This document shows positions 27,761 through 36,042 of a DNA stretch of 64,000 nucleotides, in pieces (positions within the stretch are counted from its first letter, which is position 1; every line of letters starts with the position of its first letter). Where the stretch lies: assembly GCF_002025705.1 (NCBI RefSeq), contig NZ_CP018846.1, positions 1,913,501 to 1,977,500 of the forward strand, read 5' to 3'. The notes under the pieces are model-generated. The model did not search any database. It saw only the letters and a program-made list of their open reading frames with translations, and was not told the origin of the DNA. A program made the position numbers and the translations under genes. The DNA comes from Pseudomonas putida (GTDB taxonomy: Bacteria > Pseudomonadota > Gammaproteobacteria > Pseudomonadales > Pseudomonadaceae).

Positions 27761-28855
27761 TCAGACCAGCTTGATCGGTGTGACCTTGCGTTGAGCGTGT
27801 CGTTCCTGGGCCAGCCCCAGTTTGGCGGTGATCACCTTGGCCAGCGCATTGTTGCCCAGGTCGTTCAGGTGCAGGCGGTCGACGAACAGGTCGGCGCCGA
27901 ATACCGGCGAGCTGCTGAGCATGCTGTTCATGTCATAGCAGGGCACGGGGTCCGCCTGGCTCTTGATGCGGCGGAAGAAGGCCATGTGCAGTTGGCTGTC
28001 GAATGCGCCTTCAAGCAGGCGATCGAAGTTCGTCGGTTGCTGCTGCAGTGCGGCCAGCATCGCTTGCTCGCCCGCTGGCAGGGTTTCCCGGCACCAGGGC
28101 AGCAAGGGTTGAAGGATGAAGGTCAACGTGGCGTGGCTGTCAGCCAGCATCCGCTCCCATTGGCGCAAGGTGCGGCCGATGCTGTCGGCCGCTCGAGCCA
28201 GGCGTTTTTCCGGGGCGGACAGCGGCCAGACGGGGACAGGTTCGTTGCGCCGCGGTGCCAGTGCCTGGCCCAGGCGTTGCCACAGCGACGCCCGGTGAGC
28301 CGGGCCAACAGGCGGCATGCCCTCGTTGAAACTGTTCAGGTAAGCCTGGTGCGCCTTGGCCTGTTGTGGGTCATGCGGGCCGGCCAGGATTTCGCCGAGG
28401 GCTTCATGGGCCAAGGTGTTCAGGCCGCTGAGCAGCACCACATGGCCCACTTCGCCGAAGCGGTGCTGGTGGGTCAGGAACATCAGCAGTTCCTGGCTGG
28501 CGTTGAGCCCGCAGCCGGCCAGGCTCAGCCATACCTCACCGGTCAGCATCGACAGGTGCGAGGCCACCGTATGTTCATCGGAGCTGGCACCGATGCCCAT
28601 GGCGGTCGAACCGCCGACCAGCAGGTTGATGCGTGGTGCACCGCCGCGTTCGGCGGCGGAGAAGCGCTTGCCGGCGCAATGGCTGTAGCGCAGGCCGAGT
28701 GCATCGGTGTTGATGGTGCCCGAGCGGTAACCGCTCTCGTGCACATGCAGGGTGTGCGGTGCGCGGCGGTTGCCCAGCAGCAGAAAGCGCTGGTAGTCCA
28801 GGTGCAGTGGCGAAGTGAGGCCCGGAACGTGTGTGGCGGTTACGGACGGTGTCAT
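27761..28855 (-). CDS. SGNH/GDSL-like hydrolase
   Basis: The product is 364 residues without a signal peptide. Block I appears as LLVGGSTAMGIGA (Ser as likely nucleophile) and block V as DRLHLNDLGNNALAK, with the Asp-x-x-His pair near residue 330. A central VVLLSGLNTLA could supply block III. These features suggest an esterase or acyltransferase of the SGNH fold. Similar Pseudomonas proteins are, as I recall, sometimes labelled inducers of phenazine, which I cannot verify. It is the last gene of an operon with a LysE exporter and a GntA-like gene. Confidence 0.7.
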   Translation of the reverse strand: MTPSVTATHVPGLTSPLHLDYQRFLLLGNRRAPHTLHVHESGYRSGTINTDALGLRYSHCAGKRFSAAERGGAPRINLLVGGSTAMGIGASSDEHTVASHLSMLTGEVWLSLAGCGLNASQELLMFLTHQHRFGEVGHVVLLSGLNTLAHEALGEILAGPHDPQQAKAHQAYLNSFNEGMPPVGPAHRASLWQRLGQALAPRRNEPVPVWPLSAPEKRLARAADSIGRTLRQWERMLADSHATLTFILQPLLPWCRETLPAGEQAMLAALQQQPTNFDRLLEGAFDSQLHMAFFRRIKSQADPVPCYDMNSMLSSSPVFGADLFVDRLHLNDLGNNALAKVITAKLGLAQERHAQRKVTPIKLV

Positions 28856-28889
28856 GGGCGCTCCTTCTTGGCTGGCTTAGCCAGGGCTG

Positions 28890-29519
28890 TCAGCCCGCCA
28901 GTTCTTTGAGGTTATAGGCCAGACCACCGGCGGCGATCAGTAGCAGGACGACCCCCGAGGCCAGGGAAATCATGCGGTTGCTGCGCTGCGAAGTGATCTT
29001 GCCGATGGCGAAGATGTAAAGACTGAGCACGGCGAAATCGATCAGCACCCACAACAGCGACAGCACCACCATGCTCTTGCCGAACGATTCGGTGATCTGG
29101 ATGAACTGCGGGAAGAAGGCGATGAAGAAGATGATGTCCTTCGGGTTGGAAATGCCCACCATGAAGCCTTGCCACAAACCACCGCGCCCGGCCTTGGCTG
29201 GCTGGATATCGGCCTCTTCGACGGCAGGTGCCTGCAGGCACTCGCGCAAGGTGCCGACGGCGATGTAGCCGATGAACAGGCAGCCCAGCAGGCTCATGCC
29301 GCTGAGCCAGGCCTTGTCGATGGCCGCACTGGTCAGGATGACCCACGCAGCGGCGCCGATCAGCACCAGTGACGCCCAGTTGGTGCCGACGGCGGTGAAG
29401 ATGGCCTTGCGCGAGCCGGAGGCTGCGGCGGTGTTGACGATCAGCGCCACCACCGGGCCCGGGGTGGCGATCAACAGCAGGACGGTGAGTGCGTAAGTCA
29501 GTGTCAGTGCGGTATTCAC
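28890..29519 (-). CDS. LysE/RhtB-family exporter
   Basis: The product is 209 residues with six hydrophobic helices and a GTG start. LIATPGPVVALIVNTAAASGSRKA and GFMVGISNPKDIIFFIAFFPQFI are the family's two hallmark segments. It exports amino acids or related small molecules. It starts 2 bases after the stop of the GntA-like gene, so it may export that enzyme's product. Confidence 0.9.
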   Translation of the reverse strand: MNTALTLTYALTVLLLIATPGPVVALIVNTAAASGSRKAIFTAVGTNWASLVLIGAAAWVILTSAAIDKAWLSGMSLLGCLFIGYIAVGTLRECLQAPAVEEADIQPAKAGRGGLWQGFMVGISNPKDIIFFIAFFPQFIQITESFGKSMVVLSLLWVLIDFAVLSLYIFAIGKITSQRSNRMISLASGVVLLLIAAGGLAYNLKELAG

Positions 29520-29521
29520 GG

Positions 29522-30304
29522 TCAGTTCTCGATCAGAGTGTCAGGTGTCGCATGGGCGTGGGCATGAAAGGGGCAGCGCGACGGATTGAGCGAGCCGGCT
29601 TCCTGCAGTTGGTACTGCTTCCATTCGAAGTTGTCGTCCTGGCCAAAGAAGCCCAGGGTTTCGGGCATGACCCCGTCGTTGTAATGGCGCACACGATCAC
29701 GAATGCGGGCGCGAATACGTTGCCCGCTTTCGGTGCTGGCGTTGGCCACTTCGTCGAAGTTCTCCCGCGGGTTGATGACGAACGTGATCTGCGGGCCAAG
29801 GTTGCGGCTTTTCATTTGCTGGTGGCCGGGGAAGTTCATGTTGATGAACAGCGGCATGCCGGCGTAGCAGAACGACCAGGCGTTGTCGTGCGGGTCGGTG
29901 GGGATCGCCTGTGGCCAGGGATGCGGGTCACGGGCGTGGACCCCGCGCAGTACTTTCCAGGCCAGTGCCTGTTGTTCGGCCAGGCTGCTGTCGGTGGCGG
30001 TTTCGAGAAACACCACCAGCGGGCTGCCGATGCGCTGCTTGATCGGCACGGGAGTAATGGTGCGGACATACTCCGCCAGGCCCTGGGCGATATCATCGGC
30101 CAGTTGCTCGGCACGGGCGAAGAGGATGTGGCAGGATGCGCCAGCTACCGCTTTGCGCCCGAACAGGCAAGGAAAGTCGGGGTTGGCGAGTACGCTGCGA
30201 AAATGTTGTATGGTTTGGTGCGTCCAGTGCTGAGAGTTCCGTACATGTTCATCGGCCAGCTCTAGCGCATCCAGGCGATAGCAGTTTCCATAAACCGTAA
30301 ACAT
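29522..30304 (-). CDS. YqcI/YcgG family protein, GntA-like putative haem N-oxygenase
   Basis: The product is 260 residues. Family landmarks are FPCLFGRKA, FCYAGMPLFINMNFPGHQ, SRNLGPQITFVINPRENFD, RIRDRVRHYND and the C-terminal EWKQYQL. This family was of unknown function until a cyanobacterial member, GntA, was shown to be a haem-dependent N-hydroxylase in guanitoxin synthesis. N-oxygenation of an amino acid or guanidine substrate is therefore possible here but untested. It heads a tight operon with an exporter and an SGNH hydrolase and is divergent from a LysR gene. Confidence 0.82.
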   Translation of the reverse strand: MFTVYGNCYRLDALELADEHVRNSQHWTHQTIQHFRSVLANPDFPCLFGRKAVAGASCHILFARAEQLADDIAQGLAEYVRTITPVPIKQRIGSPLVVFLETATDSSLAEQQALAWKVLRGVHARDPHPWPQAIPTDPHDNAWSFCYAGMPLFINMNFPGHQQMKSRNLGPQITFVINPRENFDEVANASTESGQRIRARIRDRVRHYNDGVMPETLGFFGQDDNFEWKQYQLQEAGSLNPSRCPFHAHAHATPDTLIEN

Positions 30305-30345
30305 GATTTCCCCAGGAGATTCAAGTAAGAGAGAGTTCCACTCAT

Positions 30346-30387
30346 ATGCAGGCAGGTTGGTTACTTATCTTTGTTATTTACCTGCAT
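30346..30387. promoter_or_regulatory. Inverted repeats in the LysR/GntA-like divergent promoter
   Basis: ATGCAGG (30346-30352) and CCTGCAT (30381-30387) form an inverted repeat; GTTCCAC (30335-30341) and GTGGAAC (30418-30424) enclose it. Both are candidate LysR-type operators in the 161-base AT-rich gap. Confidence 0.5.
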
Positions 30388-30465
30388 TTTCTGAGACGCT
30401 CTTCACGTTGTAAAACGCGTGGAACTATGACCTACTATTAGTCTTACTCATGCTTCGAGGGTGCC

Positions 30466-31386
30466 ATGTCGGAACGGATTCAAGCTTTGCACGCCCTGCG
30501 TGCCTTCGAGGTGGCCTCGCGCTACGGCTCGTTCACCCGCGCCGCCGAGGAGCTGGCCTTGACCCAGGGAGCGGTCAGCCATCACATCAAGACGCTCGAA
30601 TCCATGTTCGGCTGCGACCTGTTCGAGCGCCGTGGCCCCAAGTTGAGCCTCACCGAGCATGGGCGGCTGCTGGCCCAGGAGTTGAAGGTCGGGTTCAAGA
30701 TCATCGAGAACGCCTGTGCGCTGCTGCGCCAGGACCGCTACGGGCTGCGTTTGAAAGCGCCCTCGACACTGACCGTGCGCTGGCTGCTGCGGGCGCTGGA
30801 CGGCTTCAAGAAGCTCGAAGACAACTGCAGCGTGCAGCTGTCGAGCGTGTGGATGGACATCGACTCGGTGGACTTCTATTCCGAGCCCTACGACTGCGCC
30901 ATCCTTCTGGCCAACGGCCGTTTCCCGGCCGATGTCGAGAGCGTCAAGCTGTTCGATGAATGGCTGATTCCGGTGTGCCACCCGGACTACATGGCACAAG
31001 CGCAACCGGTGCTGGCCGACCTGCGCCAATGTGAATTCCTGCACCCGTCACCGGACCGCCGCGACTGGCGACGCTGGCTGGCGCGCATGGATGCGCTGGA
31101 CATCAGCATCGATCAGGGCCAGGTGTTCGATACCCTCGACCAAGGCATCTCGGCTGCACAGCAGGGTCTCGGCATTTCGGTGGTCGACCTGGTGCTGGCC
31201 AGTGCCGACCTCGCTGCCGGGCGCCTGGTGACGCCGTTCAAGCATGCGGTGTCGACCGGTGACGGTTATTACATGACCTGGCTCAAGAGCAGCCCCAAGG
31301 CGCGGCAGATGCACAAGCTGCGCGACTTCCTGCTCGGCCAGGTGCCGCCGCTGGGTTACAAGGACATCAACTACCTGTACGGCTGA
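30466..31386 (+). CDS. LysR-family regulator, GcvA-like
   Basis: The product is 306 residues with an N-terminal winged helix (LHALRAFEVASRYGSFTRAAEELALTQGAVSHHIKTLE), typical of the GcvA/AmpR subgroup, and a C-terminal substrate-binding domain. It is transcribed divergently from the GntA-like operon, the usual arrangement of a LysR activator and its target. Its 3' end overlaps the convergent LysR gene by 20 bases. Confidence 0.9.
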   Translation: MSERIQALHALRAFEVASRYGSFTRAAEELALTQGAVSHHIKTLESMFGCDLFERRGPKLSLTEHGRLLAQELKVGFKIIENACALLRQDRYGLRLKAPSTLTVRWLLRALDGFKKLEDNCSVQLSSVWMDIDSVDFYSEPYDCAILLANGRFPADVESVKLFDEWLIPVCHPDYMAQAQPVLADLRQCEFLHPSPDRRDWRRWLARMDALDISIDQGQVFDTLDQGISAAQQGLGISVVDLVLASADLAAGRLVTPFKHAVSTGDGYYMTWLKSSPKARQMHKLRDFLLGQVPPLGYKDINYLYG

Positions 31387-32263
31387 ACACGCGCTCCAGC
31401 ATGAAGTCGATGAACACCCGCAGCTTGGGTGGCACGTGGCGCCCGGACGGCCACAGCAGGTAGAAGCTGCCGCGCCGTTCGATGAAGCCGTCAAGCACGC
31501 TCACCAAGGTGCCAGCGGCCAGCTCGCGACGCACGCTGAAGTCCGGCAGGCAGGTGATGCCGCGGTGGTTGAGGGCGAAGCAGATACGCGTCTCGACATG
31601 GTTGCAGACCATCGAGATGGGGATGTCGTAGCCCTGTTCCGGGTGCTCCTGGCGCAGCGGCCAGGTTTCCAGCTTGCCGTTGCTGGGGAAGCGGTAATGC
31701 AGGCAGGTGTGTGCGCCGAGTTCGCGCGGGTGCAGCGGCGTACCACGCGTGCGCAGGTACTCGGGCGAGGCCACCAGGCAGTGCTGGAAGTGCCCGAGAA
31801 ACTTGGCGTTGAGCCGCGAGTCCAGCGGTTGGCCGCCGCGCATCACCACATCGAAGCCTTCGCCGACGATATCGACCATGCGGTCGGTGAACTCCAGGTC
31901 CAGCTCCACCTGCGGGTAGCGTTCCATGAATTCGGCCAGAGCCGGCATCACCAGCCCGGTCACCTGGGGCAGGCTTACGCGCAGGCGGCCGCGTGGTGTT
32001 TCACTGGCCTGCGACAGTTCCTGTTCGGTGGCCTCGATCTCGGCCAGGATGCGCCGGCTGCGCTCGAGAAACAGCGTCCCCTCGGCGGTCAGGGTGATGC
32101 TGCGGGTACTGCGGTGGAACAGGCGTACACCCAGGCGTCCCTCAAGGCGCGCCACACGCTTGCCCACGGCCGAGGCACTGATCCCCAGCGACTGGCCGGC
32201 GGCGACGAAGCTGCGGGTTTCGGCGACCCGGTTGAAGACCACGAAGCCGCTGAGGCTGTCCAT
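31367..32263 (-). CDS. LysR-family regulator, CrgA-like
   Basis: The product is 298 residues: FVVFNRVAETRSFVAAGQSLGISASAVGKRVARLE is the helix-turn-helix and LFHRSTRSITLT the wing. The effector domain (RGRLRVSLPQVTGL, FVVMRGG-like DVVMRGGQPLDSRL) is of the CrgA/DsdC type. It is divergent from an MFS exporter gene it probably regulates. The frame is open further upstream but that part is antisense to the MFS gene. Confidence 0.9.
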   Translation of the reverse strand: MDSLSGFVVFNRVAETRSFVAAGQSLGISASAVGKRVARLEGRLGVRLFHRSTRSITLTAEGTLFLERSRRILAEIEATEQELSQASETPRGRLRVSLPQVTGLVMPALAEFMERYPQVELDLEFTDRMVDIVGEGFDVVMRGGQPLDSRLNAKFLGHFQHCLVASPEYLRTRGTPLHPRELGAHTCLHYRFPSNGKLETWPLRQEHPEQGYDIPISMVCNHVETRICFALNHRGITCLPDFSVRRELAAGTLVSVLDGFIERRGSFYLLWPSGRHVPPKLRVFIDFMLERVFSRTGS

Positions 32264-32381
32264 TCTGTGCTCCTGATTGCGGACATCCATGTCCTGGGTG
32301 AGCGGTATTGTAACCGTCTTTTTCCGCAATACGGGGCCTTGCAGACTGTCGGCCTTGATCGAAACCACAAGGCATCCTGAA

Positions 32382-33566
32382 ATGTCCCAGACATCCACTG
32401 CTTCTCTGCCCCGTGCCGAGCGCCTGCCCTTGAGCGGGCTGCTGGCACTGGCCATGACCGGCTTCATCGCCATACTCAGCGAGACCCTTCCGGCGGGCCT
32501 GCTCGACCAGATCGCCGATGGCATGCACATCAGCCAGGCCATGGCCGGGCAATGGGTGACTGCATACGCACTGGGTTCGTTGCTGACAGCCATCCCGCTG
32601 GTGAGCCTGACCCAAGGCTGGTACCGGCGCCGAGCGCTCTTGCTGGCCATTGTCGGTTTTGTGCTGTTCAACGGCCTGACCGCCGTTTCGCCTTCCAACA
32701 CCCTGACCCTGTTGCTGCGCTTTCTCACCGGCGCCGCTGCCGGGCTGGCCTGGGGCCTGATTGCCGGGCATGCCCGGCGCATGGTGCCAGCAGCACTGCA
32801 GGGGCGGGCGATGGCCGTGGCCATGCTCGGCCAGCCGATTGCGCTGTCGTTGGGTTTGCCGATTGCCACATGGCTGGGAGCGGCGCTTGGCTGGCGCGCC
32901 ACCTTCGCCGTGGTCACGCTGGTGGCGTTGCTGTTGGTGGCGTGGGTGCTCAAAGCTGTGCCTGATTATCCAGGGCAGGTCTTCGGCAAGCGCCCATCCG
33001 CGTTGCAGGTACTACGTACGCCAGGCGTGGCCCTGGTGCTGTTGGTGATCCTCACCTGGGTCCTCGGCCACAATATTCTCTACACCTACATCGTGCCGTT
33101 GCTGGCCGCAGCGGGCATGGCGACCGATATCGGCCAGGTGCTGATGCTGTTCGGTCTCTCGGCGCTGGCGGGCATCGGCCTGGTGGGCCTGCTGGTCGAT
33201 CACCACCTGCGCAGGCTGGTCGTACTGAGCCTGGCAGGGTTTGCCCTGGCCACCCTGTTGCTGGGGCAGGCCTCGCCCTGGGCCATCTACCTGAGCGTTG
33301 CACTATGGGGGGTGACCTACGGCGGTGCGCCGACTCTGTTGCAGACCGCCTGCGCCGATGCGGCGGGTGAGGGTGGTGATGTTGCGCAATCGATGCTGGT
33401 GACGGTGTGGAACAGCGCCATTGCCCTGGGTGGGATCGTCGGTGGCCTGTTGTTGGCCGGGGTGGGTGTCGAGGCATTCGGCAGTGTGGTGTTGGCACTG
33501 GTCGCAATCGCCTTGCTGGTGGTACTGGCAGCGCGCAGAAGCGGCTTCGTGGCGGGGCCGCGCTAG
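32382..33566 (+). CDS. MFS exporter, DHA1 type
   Basis: The product is 394 residues with 12 hydrophobic helices. MTGFIAILSETLPAGLLDQIADGMHISQAMAGQWVTAYALG is the N-terminal hallmark of sugar-efflux/purine-efflux type DHA1 carriers; the loop 2-3 motif is QGWYRRRALL. The start MSQTSTAS is chosen because upstream in-frame residues are antisense-frame to the LysR leader. Substrate unknown; likely controlled by the divergent LysR. Confidence 0.86.
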   Translation: MSQTSTASLPRAERLPLSGLLALAMTGFIAILSETLPAGLLDQIADGMHISQAMAGQWVTAYALGSLLTAIPLVSLTQGWYRRRALLLAIVGFVLFNGLTAVSPSNTLTLLLRFLTGAAAGLAWGLIAGHARRMVPAALQGRAMAVAMLGQPIALSLGLPIATWLGAALGWRATFAVVTLVALLLVAWVLKAVPDYPGQVFGKRPSALQVLRTPGVALVLLVILTWVLGHNILYTYIVPLLAAAGMATDIGQVLMLFGLSALAGIGLVGLLVDHHLRRLVVLSLAGFALATLLLGQASPWAIYLSVALWGVTYGGAPTLLQTACADAAGEGGDVAQSMLVTVWNSAIALGGIVGGLLLAGVGVEAFGSVVLALVAIALLVVLAARRSGFVAGPR

Positions 33567-33600
33567 CGTAGAATCGTCCTTTTAAGCAGAGGTCGACGCG

Positions 33601-35961
33601 GTGGAGTTGCAGCAGGGCTTTGTCCTGACCCGGCATTGGCATGACACGCCCGATGGCACCTGCGTGGAATTCTGGCTGGCCACAGATGCCGGGCCACGGC
33701 TATTGCGCCTGGCTACCCAGGAATCAGTGGCCTTCATCCCGCAGGCGCAGGCCGAACACGCTCGGGTATTGTTGGCCAAGGAAGAGGGCGCGCAGCTCAA
33801 GCCGCTGCGCTTGAAAGACTTCGACCAGCGCCCCATGCTCGGCCTTTATACCCGCCAACACCGTCAGCTGATGCAGCTGGAGCAGCGCCTGCGCACCGCC
33901 GGCATCGATGTGTTCGAGGCTGATATCCGACCCCCGGAGCGCTACCTGATGGAGCGCTTCATCACTGCCCCGGTGCAGTTCACCGGCACGGTGGATGAGC
34001 ACGGTGTGTACTGCGACGCCCAGCTCAAACCGTGCCCGGATTACCGCCCAGCCTTGCGCCTGGTGTCGCTGGACATCGAGACCAGCGAACGCGGTGAGCT
34101 TTACAGCATCGCGCTTGAAGGTTGTGGCCAGCGCCAGGTGTACATGCTCGGCCCGCCCAACGGCGAAGCTGGCGACCTGGATTTCGACCTGCGCTACTGT
34201 GCCGACCGGGCCGAGTTGCTGGCATGCCTCAACCAGTGGCTGGCCGAGCACGATCCAGATGCGATCATCGGCTGGAACCTGATCCAGTTCGACCTGCGCC
34301 TGCTGCACGAGCACGCCAAGCTGTTGCAAGTGCCGCTGGCGCTGGGGCGCAACGGCGCACCGATGACCTTGCGCAGCCATGCCGGTGGTGGCCACGTGTT
34401 CGCCGATGCCCCGGGGCGCCTGCTGATCGACGGCATCGAAGCGCTGCGCTCGGCGACCTGGAGCTTCCCCTCGTTCAGCCTCGAGAGCGTCGCGCAGACC
34501 TTGCTCGGCGAAGGCAAGGCCATCGACACGCCGTACCAGCGCATGGACGAGATCAACCGCCGCTTCGCCGAGGACAAGCCTGCGCTTGCCCGCTACAACC
34601 TCAAGGACTGCGAGCTGGTCACGCGGATCTTTGCCCACACCCGGCTGCTCGACTTCCTGCTGGAGCGTTCGTCGGTCACAGGCCTGGCGGTGGACCGCAG
34701 TGGCGGTTCGGTCGCCGCATTCTGCCACCTGTATATCCCACACATGCACCGCATGGGCTTTGTCGCGCCCAGCCTTGGCAGCCGCCCGGAAGAAGCCAGC
34801 CCCGGCGGTTTCGTCATGGACTCGCGGCCAGGGCTGTACGACTCGGTGCTGGTTCTCGACTACAAAAGCCTGTATCCCTCGATCATCCGCACCTTCCTGA
34901 TCGACCCGGTCGGCTTGGTCGAGGGCTTGCGCCTGGCCGATGACGAGCATTCGGTGGAAGGCTTTCGCGGTGGGCGTTTTTCGCGCACCGAGCATTGCCT
35001 GCCGGCCATCGTCGAGCGCGTATGGCAGGGTCGGGAAGCGGCCAAGCGCGAGGGCAACGCGCCGCTGTCGCAAGCGCTGAAGATCATCATGAATGCCTTT
35101 TACGGCGTGCTCGGCTCCAGTGGTTGCCGGTTCTTCGACCCACGCCTGGCCTCATCGATCACCATGCGTGGCCACCAGATCATGCGCCAGACCCGCGCAC
35201 TGATCGAGGCGCAGGGTTACGAGGTGATCTACGGCGATACCGACTCCACCTTCGTCTGGCTCAAGGGCGCCCATGGCGAAGAGGCGGCGGCGCGTATCGG
35301 CCATGATCTGGTGGCGCTGGTCAACCAATGGTGGCGCGAGCACCTGCTGGCAACCTTGAAGCTGGAAAGTGCGCTGGAGCTGCAGTTCGAGGTGCATTAC
35401 CGGCGGTTCCTGATGCCGACAATCCGCGGTACAGATGAGGGCAGCAAGAAGCGTTACGCCGGGCTGGTGCGGCGAGCAGACGGCAGCGAAGGCATGGTCT
35501 ACAAGGGGCTGGAGTCGGTCCGTACCGACTGGTCGCCGTTGGCCCGCCAATTCCAGCAAGCGCTGTACGAGCGTGTCTTCCGGGGCCAGCCGTATCGCGA
35601 CTATGTGCGCGGCTTCGTGCAGCAGACCCTGGCCGGTGAACTGGACGAGCTGCTGATCTATCGCAAGCGCCTGCGTCGCCCGTTGGCCGACTACCAGCGC
35701 AACGTCCCACCGCACGTGCGCGCGGCGCGCCTGGCCGATGAATACAACAGCCGCCTGGGCCGTGCCCGGCAATACCAGAATGGCGGCTGGATCAGCTACG
35801 TAATCACCACGGCGGGCCCTGAGCCGATGGAGAACCGCCAGTCGCCAATCGACTACGAGCACTACCTGAGTCGTCAACTGCAGCCGGTGGCAGATGCCAT
35901 TCTGCCGTTTGTGGGTGATGATTTCTCGGCGTTGACCGACCGGCAACTGCTCTTGTTCTGA
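33601..35961 (+). CDS. polB: DNA polymerase II
   Basis: The product is 786 residues with a GTG start, the expected size of PolB. The 3'-5' exonuclease site has D158-I-E160, the polymerase motif A is DYKSLYPSI (from D420) and motif C is YGDTDS (Y544 to S549, D546 and D548 catalytic). It is a family B polymerase used in translesion synthesis and replication restart. I saw no LexA box in the 34 bases before it, so the promoter may lie inside the MFS gene. Confidence 0.95.
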   Translation: MELQQGFVLTRHWHDTPDGTCVEFWLATDAGPRLLRLATQESVAFIPQAQAEHARVLLAKEEGAQLKPLRLKDFDQRPMLGLYTRQHRQLMQLEQRLRTAGIDVFEADIRPPERYLMERFITAPVQFTGTVDEHGVYCDAQLKPCPDYRPALRLVSLDIETSERGELYSIALEGCGQRQVYMLGPPNGEAGDLDFDLRYCADRAELLACLNQWLAEHDPDAIIGWNLIQFDLRLLHEHAKLLQVPLALGRNGAPMTLRSHAGGGHVFADAPGRLLIDGIEALRSATWSFPSFSLESVAQTLLGEGKAIDTPYQRMDEINRRFAEDKPALARYNLKDCELVTRIFAHTRLLDFLLERSSVTGLAVDRSGGSVAAFCHLYIPHMHRMGFVAPSLGSRPEEASPGGFVMDSRPGLYDSVLVLDYKSLYPSIIRTFLIDPVGLVEGLRLADDEHSVEGFRGGRFSRTEHCLPAIVERVWQGREAAKREGNAPLSQALKIIMNAFYGVLGSSGCRFFDPRLASSITMRGHQIMRQTRALIEAQGYEVIYGDTDSTFVWLKGAHGEEAAARIGHDLVALVNQWWREHLLATLKLESALELQFEVHYRRFLMPTIRGTDEGSKKRYAGLVRRADGSEGMVYKGLESVRTDWSPLARQFQQALYERVFRGQPYRDYVRGFVQQTLAGELDELLIYRKRLRRPLADYQRNVPPHVRAARLADEYNSRLGRARQYQNGGWISYVITTAGPEPMENRQSPIDYEHYLSRQLQPVADAILPFVGDDFSALTDRQLLLF

Positions 35962-36013
35962 GTGGGTGCGTTAGCTATCTGACACCTCGCCCAAGGTGCC
36001 CGACATAGGCTGC

Positions 36014-36042
36014 CTGCTTTCTTTCAGGAAGCAGCGAACATG
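36014..36042 (+). promoter_or_regulatory. Hairpin masking the ribosome-binding site of the NEL effector gene
   Basis: CTGCTTTC (36014-36021) pairs with GGAAGCAG (36027-36034) around loop TTTCA, an 8-bp stem with one G-U. The AGGA (36026-36029) used as Shine-Dalgarno for the ATG at 36040 lies in the loop end and stem. Confidence 0.5.

Noticed and set aside
33567..33600. LexA box before polB
   Set aside because: No CTGT-N8-ACAG sequence is present in the short gap.
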